Notes under the pieces: generated by a model
What the model was told of the DNA's origin: nothing
Seen by the model: only the letters and a program-made list of their open reading frames with translations
Database searches by the model: none
Translations under genes and position numbers: made by a program
Part shown: piece by piece, positions 60,421 to 64,000 of the stretch
Layout of the letters: each line of letters begins with the position of its first letter
Position numbering within the stretch: position 1 is the stretch's first letter
From: Tetracentron sinense
Lineage: Eukaryota > Streptophyta > Magnoliopsida > Trochodendrales > Trochodendraceae
Direction of reading: 5' to 3'
NCBI GenBank assembly: GCA_015143295.1
Contig: CM026559.1
Span: forward strand, 24,876,826-24,940,825
Length of the DNA: 64,000 nt

Positions 60421-63098
60421 CTTACAACACTCAATCTATCAAGTCACCTTACAACACTCAAGTCTTTACCCACTAGCTCTTTTTATCCCCCATGTAAAAG
60501 ACACAACCCAACCTCTTAGTTTTCCTATAAATACCAATCCCTTAGCCCCTTAGATCCATCCCTCAAGACCCCTAGAAGGTTCCCACCCACTTGTGTTTCT
60601 CTTGAGTTTGAAGAAGGGAGAAGAAAGTAAGGTTTAGAGTTTGGAAAGAATTCTAAGACTAAAAGCTTAGAGTTCTTCACTAACTCTCTTCCTTTGTGGA
60701 TTCTAAAACCCTACCACTTGGAGCATTGAAGGAGAATTCTTGGAGGAGTAGGCACTCATCCTTTCATTTTCTCTTCTTTCTTATCTTTTTTTTTTTATTT
60801 GGTTCTCTCTTCTTGATCTCTCATTTCTCAAGCATAGTCGGGCCTCTCTACACCAATCTAATGGTGTAGAGGGACCCCATATCAAAGGCAAGGAGATGCT
60901 CCTTTTTTCTTTTCCTTTCCATGTACATATTTTCTTCTTTTTTATGTACCCACAAGTGTGGATATGGGTAGGCCCATAGAGAGTGGAAGCTAAAGCTATA
61001 CCTCTCTTTTTCATTTTGTTTTCTTTTGAGATTCTAGTCCTCTTTCTAGAATTTTTTGTGAAAGCTCATCCCCTCCCTAACATTCTTTAGAGCAACATTA
61101 CATAATTAATAATGGTGTAAATGAACCACCTTAAAAGGGAGAGGATGAGTTTTCATTTTCTTTCATTTCTTTATTTTTCCTTCATGTTCTATGGGTAGGT
61201 GATAGTTTAAGGACTTAAAATAAATGATAGTTTAAGGACTTAAAGAGGACATTTTAAAAATGTCTCATACCAAAGACAATGATATTTGATCTATTATCAA
61301 CACTAATTCAACAAAATAGGTGTTGGCAATAGACCATTTACATTCATAAGGCACATCCCTCTTTATGTCTTAAAATATAATCTTTTAGCCAAACTCTTGG
61401 ATTAAATGTGACTTTAGCTAAGTTTTCAAAACCCTACCTATATGAAAATCCAAAAAAACATGATAAAAGCTCAAAATACCAAAAACATAATAAAATCTCA
61501 AAATACCCAAAAAAAAACATTCAAATATAATCAAAATACCAAAAACATGCAAATATAACCAAAATACCAAAAACATTCAAATATCTCCAAAATCCCAAAA
61601 AATATAAAAATACAAAAAACCAAAAAGAGACTTGTAGGACCTCTTTAGCTTTGGTTAGCTCACCTAACCATAGTTAAATCTCCTCTAACCGCGGTTAGAC
61701 TTAACACTTGTGCACTTGACCTCCCCGGTCAACTAAACCATAGCCTTCTAGGCTAGACCCTTTGACCACCCTATGCACACACACACTTCCCCCTAGCCTC
61801 GGCACGGGCTCATGTGCCAGAACTACGCTCGGTCTGATCTCACCATGTGAGTACGTAGGCAACCCAACTCGGGTTCGACCCTAGCCATCTAGCTTTCTAT
61901 TTTTCTTGGATTAGCACTCACTTAAAAACTTTGGACATTCTAATTAAACTTTGAGATTATAATTGGCTTAAGTTTAGGGAGTAGGTAACCGTTATAAAAC
62001 GGGGGTCTTGGGGTGCCCAACACCTTCCTCAGGGCTTAATCGAACCACTTACCCTAACTCTGATTAGATCATTTGCCTTATCCAAACAAACAAATACCCG
62101 GGACCTATCCCTAAGAATGAATAGGTGGCGACTCAAGTCAAAACATATAATTGTGAAAGTGGGTAGGAAGATCCCATGCTCACAGCTCTGGCGACTCTGC
62201 TGGCGATGAGGTTCAAGCCGAAACTTAAATTTTAGCCAAATGATCTCAAAATTAATTAAAATACCTAAGTATTTAATTAAGTGTTGATTCTTTATACTTT
62301 TTGGGATGTTTCTTGTATAGTGTATTTCATGCATAGCATACTAGTGTAACAACCCAATACCCATTAGACAGGCTTATTACGCTCACGGCTGTTGGATGAC
62401 TATCCTCAGTGACAGGGGCTTAACAGTCTTGGAGGTCCGCGGAATTACTCCTGCTGGGTGACTACTCTCAGGGAAGGATTCTGAACGCTCCCGCTTACAC
62501 CAATCGTCCCAGGTATGTTCTATACCAGGGAGTCGCATATACGGTGTTAAGTGATCCCCCCATCCTTTAGGAACACCCTGCATTACCCCAACATGCATAC
62601 ATATAGCTTAGGCTAGGGTATAGTCTACAAGCAGCCCCACCTGGAGGGATACTCTAAACCCTAACCTGCTTGCACCCTATACCTGTCCCAATCAGGGTTG
62701 ATTACCCGGATATATCCTACCCGGATAAGCACTCACCCAGGGGCATGTGATGAGCCAAATTTGTGCTTGTAATAAAACACATCCTACCCCATCTCTGGAC
62801 ATAGCACATGTGGTTCAAATCTTCGGCGTATAGGTCTTCATTTAGACCTATCCCCCGCCTTGTCCTTATAGGCCCCTGGTTCCCTACAACCCGGGTAAAG
62901 CATACCGGACCCCTGTCCAATTGCCCTATCAGGATACATGTGTCATGTCACACCCTAATGAAAAAATAAAAATAAAATAAAAAATTGCATCATTTGCATT
63001 TCATACACCGTACACTTACACAGAGTCTGTATATTTGTCCAGGGTAGATGGCAGGTCCGTAAGAGATTGTTCCGTCAAATGGTCAGCCTCCTAGACCC

Positions 63099-63920
63099 AT
63101 GCACCTGACCTCTCAGGGGGCATGTGATCCGGCCCTCCGTGAGAAGATTGAGGCACTGAGTCAGGATCAGCGTCTCACTTGGGCCCAGTACTACAGATTG
63201 GGTAACACCCTAGACCTGTCCATGGTTAAGACAGATTGGCGCCTCATTAATGCTGCCGTCCAGTGTTGGAACCCTACCTATATGGTATTCCGTTTCGGTA
63301 AGAACGAGTTGTGTCCAACACTGGAGGAGATACAACGCATTCTCGGCTTAAACATGGAAGGTGATGCCATAGTACCACGCTACAAGGCAAACTTTCAGGC
63401 AGATCTCTCACGATTCTTACGAATCAGGCCTGCCTCCTTGCAGTACGATCCTAGCGGCACTTACGACAGGGTGCCTATTGAATTTCTTGAGAAATTGTAC
63501 CGGCCCAAGTGGGACCCTGACTCCCTAGAAACTGAGATCCCTGGTCTCAATGCCTTCACACTGATCATCATGTCACAACTGGTGCTCCCGAAAAGTCGCG
63601 CCTTCGCCGACTCAGTACTGACAGGGATAATCGACGACATGCGGGAATCAAAGACGGTTGTCCCAGTCATTCTTGCAGAGTTACTCAGGGCTCTCAACCT
63701 TGCAGCAGGACGCAGAAAGGGCGTCTTCCACGCCAGTGCACCGCTTTTACATCTGTGGATGGTCTCACACCTGCCCACCATCTTACCGGTACCCGACGTA
63801 CCTCGAGATGCATACAGCCTGCCCAGGAAGATTTCACAGAATCAGGGCGAGATCGTGACTTCGGATGTTAAGACTCTCTACCGGCTTCTCCAAGACTTGA
63901 CAGAGAAGCAGATCACATAG
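63099..63920 (+). CDS. ORF1 of the Tat/Ogre element, unknown function
   Basis: An open frame of 273 codons between the leader and the expected gag. It contains a W-R-L-I-N-A-A-V-Q-C-W-N-P core and VFRFGKNELCPTLEEIQRIL. This pattern (Trp-rich, FRFG...ELCPT.EE) is shared by a large plant family of uncharacterised proteins that I associate with a DUF7745-like domain and with the extra ORF upstream of gag in Ogre-type elements. No enzymatic motif is visible. Base composition is GC-richer than its surroundings. The family name is from memory and unverified. Confidence 0.6.
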   Translation: MHLTSQGACDPALREKIEALSQDQRLTWAQYYRLGNTLDLSMVKTDWRLINAAVQCWNPTYMVFRFGKNELCPTLEEIQRILGLNMEGDAIVPRYKANFQADLSRFLRIRPASLQYDPSGTYDRVPIEFLEKLYRPKWDPDSLETEIPGLNAFTLIIMSQLVLPKSRAFADSVLTGIIDDMRESKTVVPVILAELLRALNLAAGRRKGVFHASAPLLHLWMVSHLPTILPVPDVPRDAYSLPRKISQNQGEIVTSDVKTLYRLLQDLTEKQIT

Positions 63921-64000
63921 GAATGCGTGTGGCTGGTTCGCAGACAACTACCACGCGTCGTCATAGCAGGAAGACGATGTATGGTCCTAGCAGGACTCAC

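Larger units (their letters stand above)
59744..64000 (+). mobile_element. Tat/Ogre-type Ty3/gypsy element, 5' part
   Basis: The LTR runs from TGTCAGCACCC (59744) to about CTCACA (62184). It is followed by a primer-binding site, TGGCGACTCTGCTGGCGA (62189-62206), of the tRNA-Arg type usual in Tat/Ogre elements as I remember them, then a leader of about 0.9 kb and an ORF at 63099-63920. Gag-pol would lie beyond the window. A promoter-like CTATAAATACC is at about 60528. The LTR interior has irregular 'ccctaggt' repeats (59810-59960) and a roughly 65-bp repeat (60190-60420). This copy looks younger than the solo LTR at 6845-13157, which has two LTRs nested in it. Confidence 0.7.

Noticed and set aside
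1-64000. tRNA or rRNA genes
   Set aside because: I saw no cloverleaf-like segment or rRNA sequence by eye; a covariance-model search was not possible.

Overview
This is nuclear DNA of a flowering plant. The evidence is a spliced plant-type gene with GT-AG introns, one GC-AG intron and very long introns, together with plant L1 and RTE LINEs, hAT and Mutator-like MITEs, Helitron ends and long plant LTRs. The TE-swollen introns would suit a magnoliid or early-diverging eudicot, but the species cannot be fixed from the sequence. I find one host gene with full support and no bacterial-type operon, CRISPR array, tRNA or rRNA.

The gene is a FGGY-family carbohydrate kinase, the likely plant orthologue of animal FGGY D-ribulose kinase. 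It lies on the + strand at 15061-41898 in 15 exons. The exons sum to 1728 nt, which is 575 codons plus stop, and every junction keeps frame. A TATA box lies at 14906 and a poly(A) signal at 42107. Intron 1 (11.5 kb) and intron 4 (8.7 kb) are filled with transposons. Intron 7 uses a GC donor. Intron 5 carries a 105-bp L1 tail with a 16-bp target duplication beside the exon 6 acceptor.

Layout. 1-5535: a decayed L1 LINE split by a solo LTR (621-2737). 5536-6815: a long-TIR element built of palindromic units carrying ABRE/G-box motifs. 6845-13157: a reverse-oriented Tat/Ogre-type solo LTR holding two other LTR insertions. 13329-14422: a truncated L1 with 13-bp target duplications. 14436-15060: the FGGY promoter, which includes a MITE. 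15134-26670 (intron 1): an RTE LINE split by a 6.25-kb full-length L1, itself split by hAT and AT-rich MITEs. 27409-36059 (intron 4): two abutting hAT elements sharing a target duplication, one pierced by a Helitron, then another hAT MITE, a copia 3' end, and a hAT element with a further MITE nested in it. 42113-59743: a gene-poor repeat zone with Helitron termini, a Mutator-like TIR element, a LINE fragment and tandem repeats. 59744-64000: the 5' LTR, primer site and first ORF of a Tat/Ogre element running off the window.

I did not find an undescribed biological system. The most informative structures are the nested insertion series with readable target duplications, the tandem hAT pair with its Helitron, the ABRE-bearing palindromic MITE family that recurs in the FGGY promoter, and the ORF of unknown function in the Tat/Ogre element. 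All calls come from reading the sequence; no database search was run.
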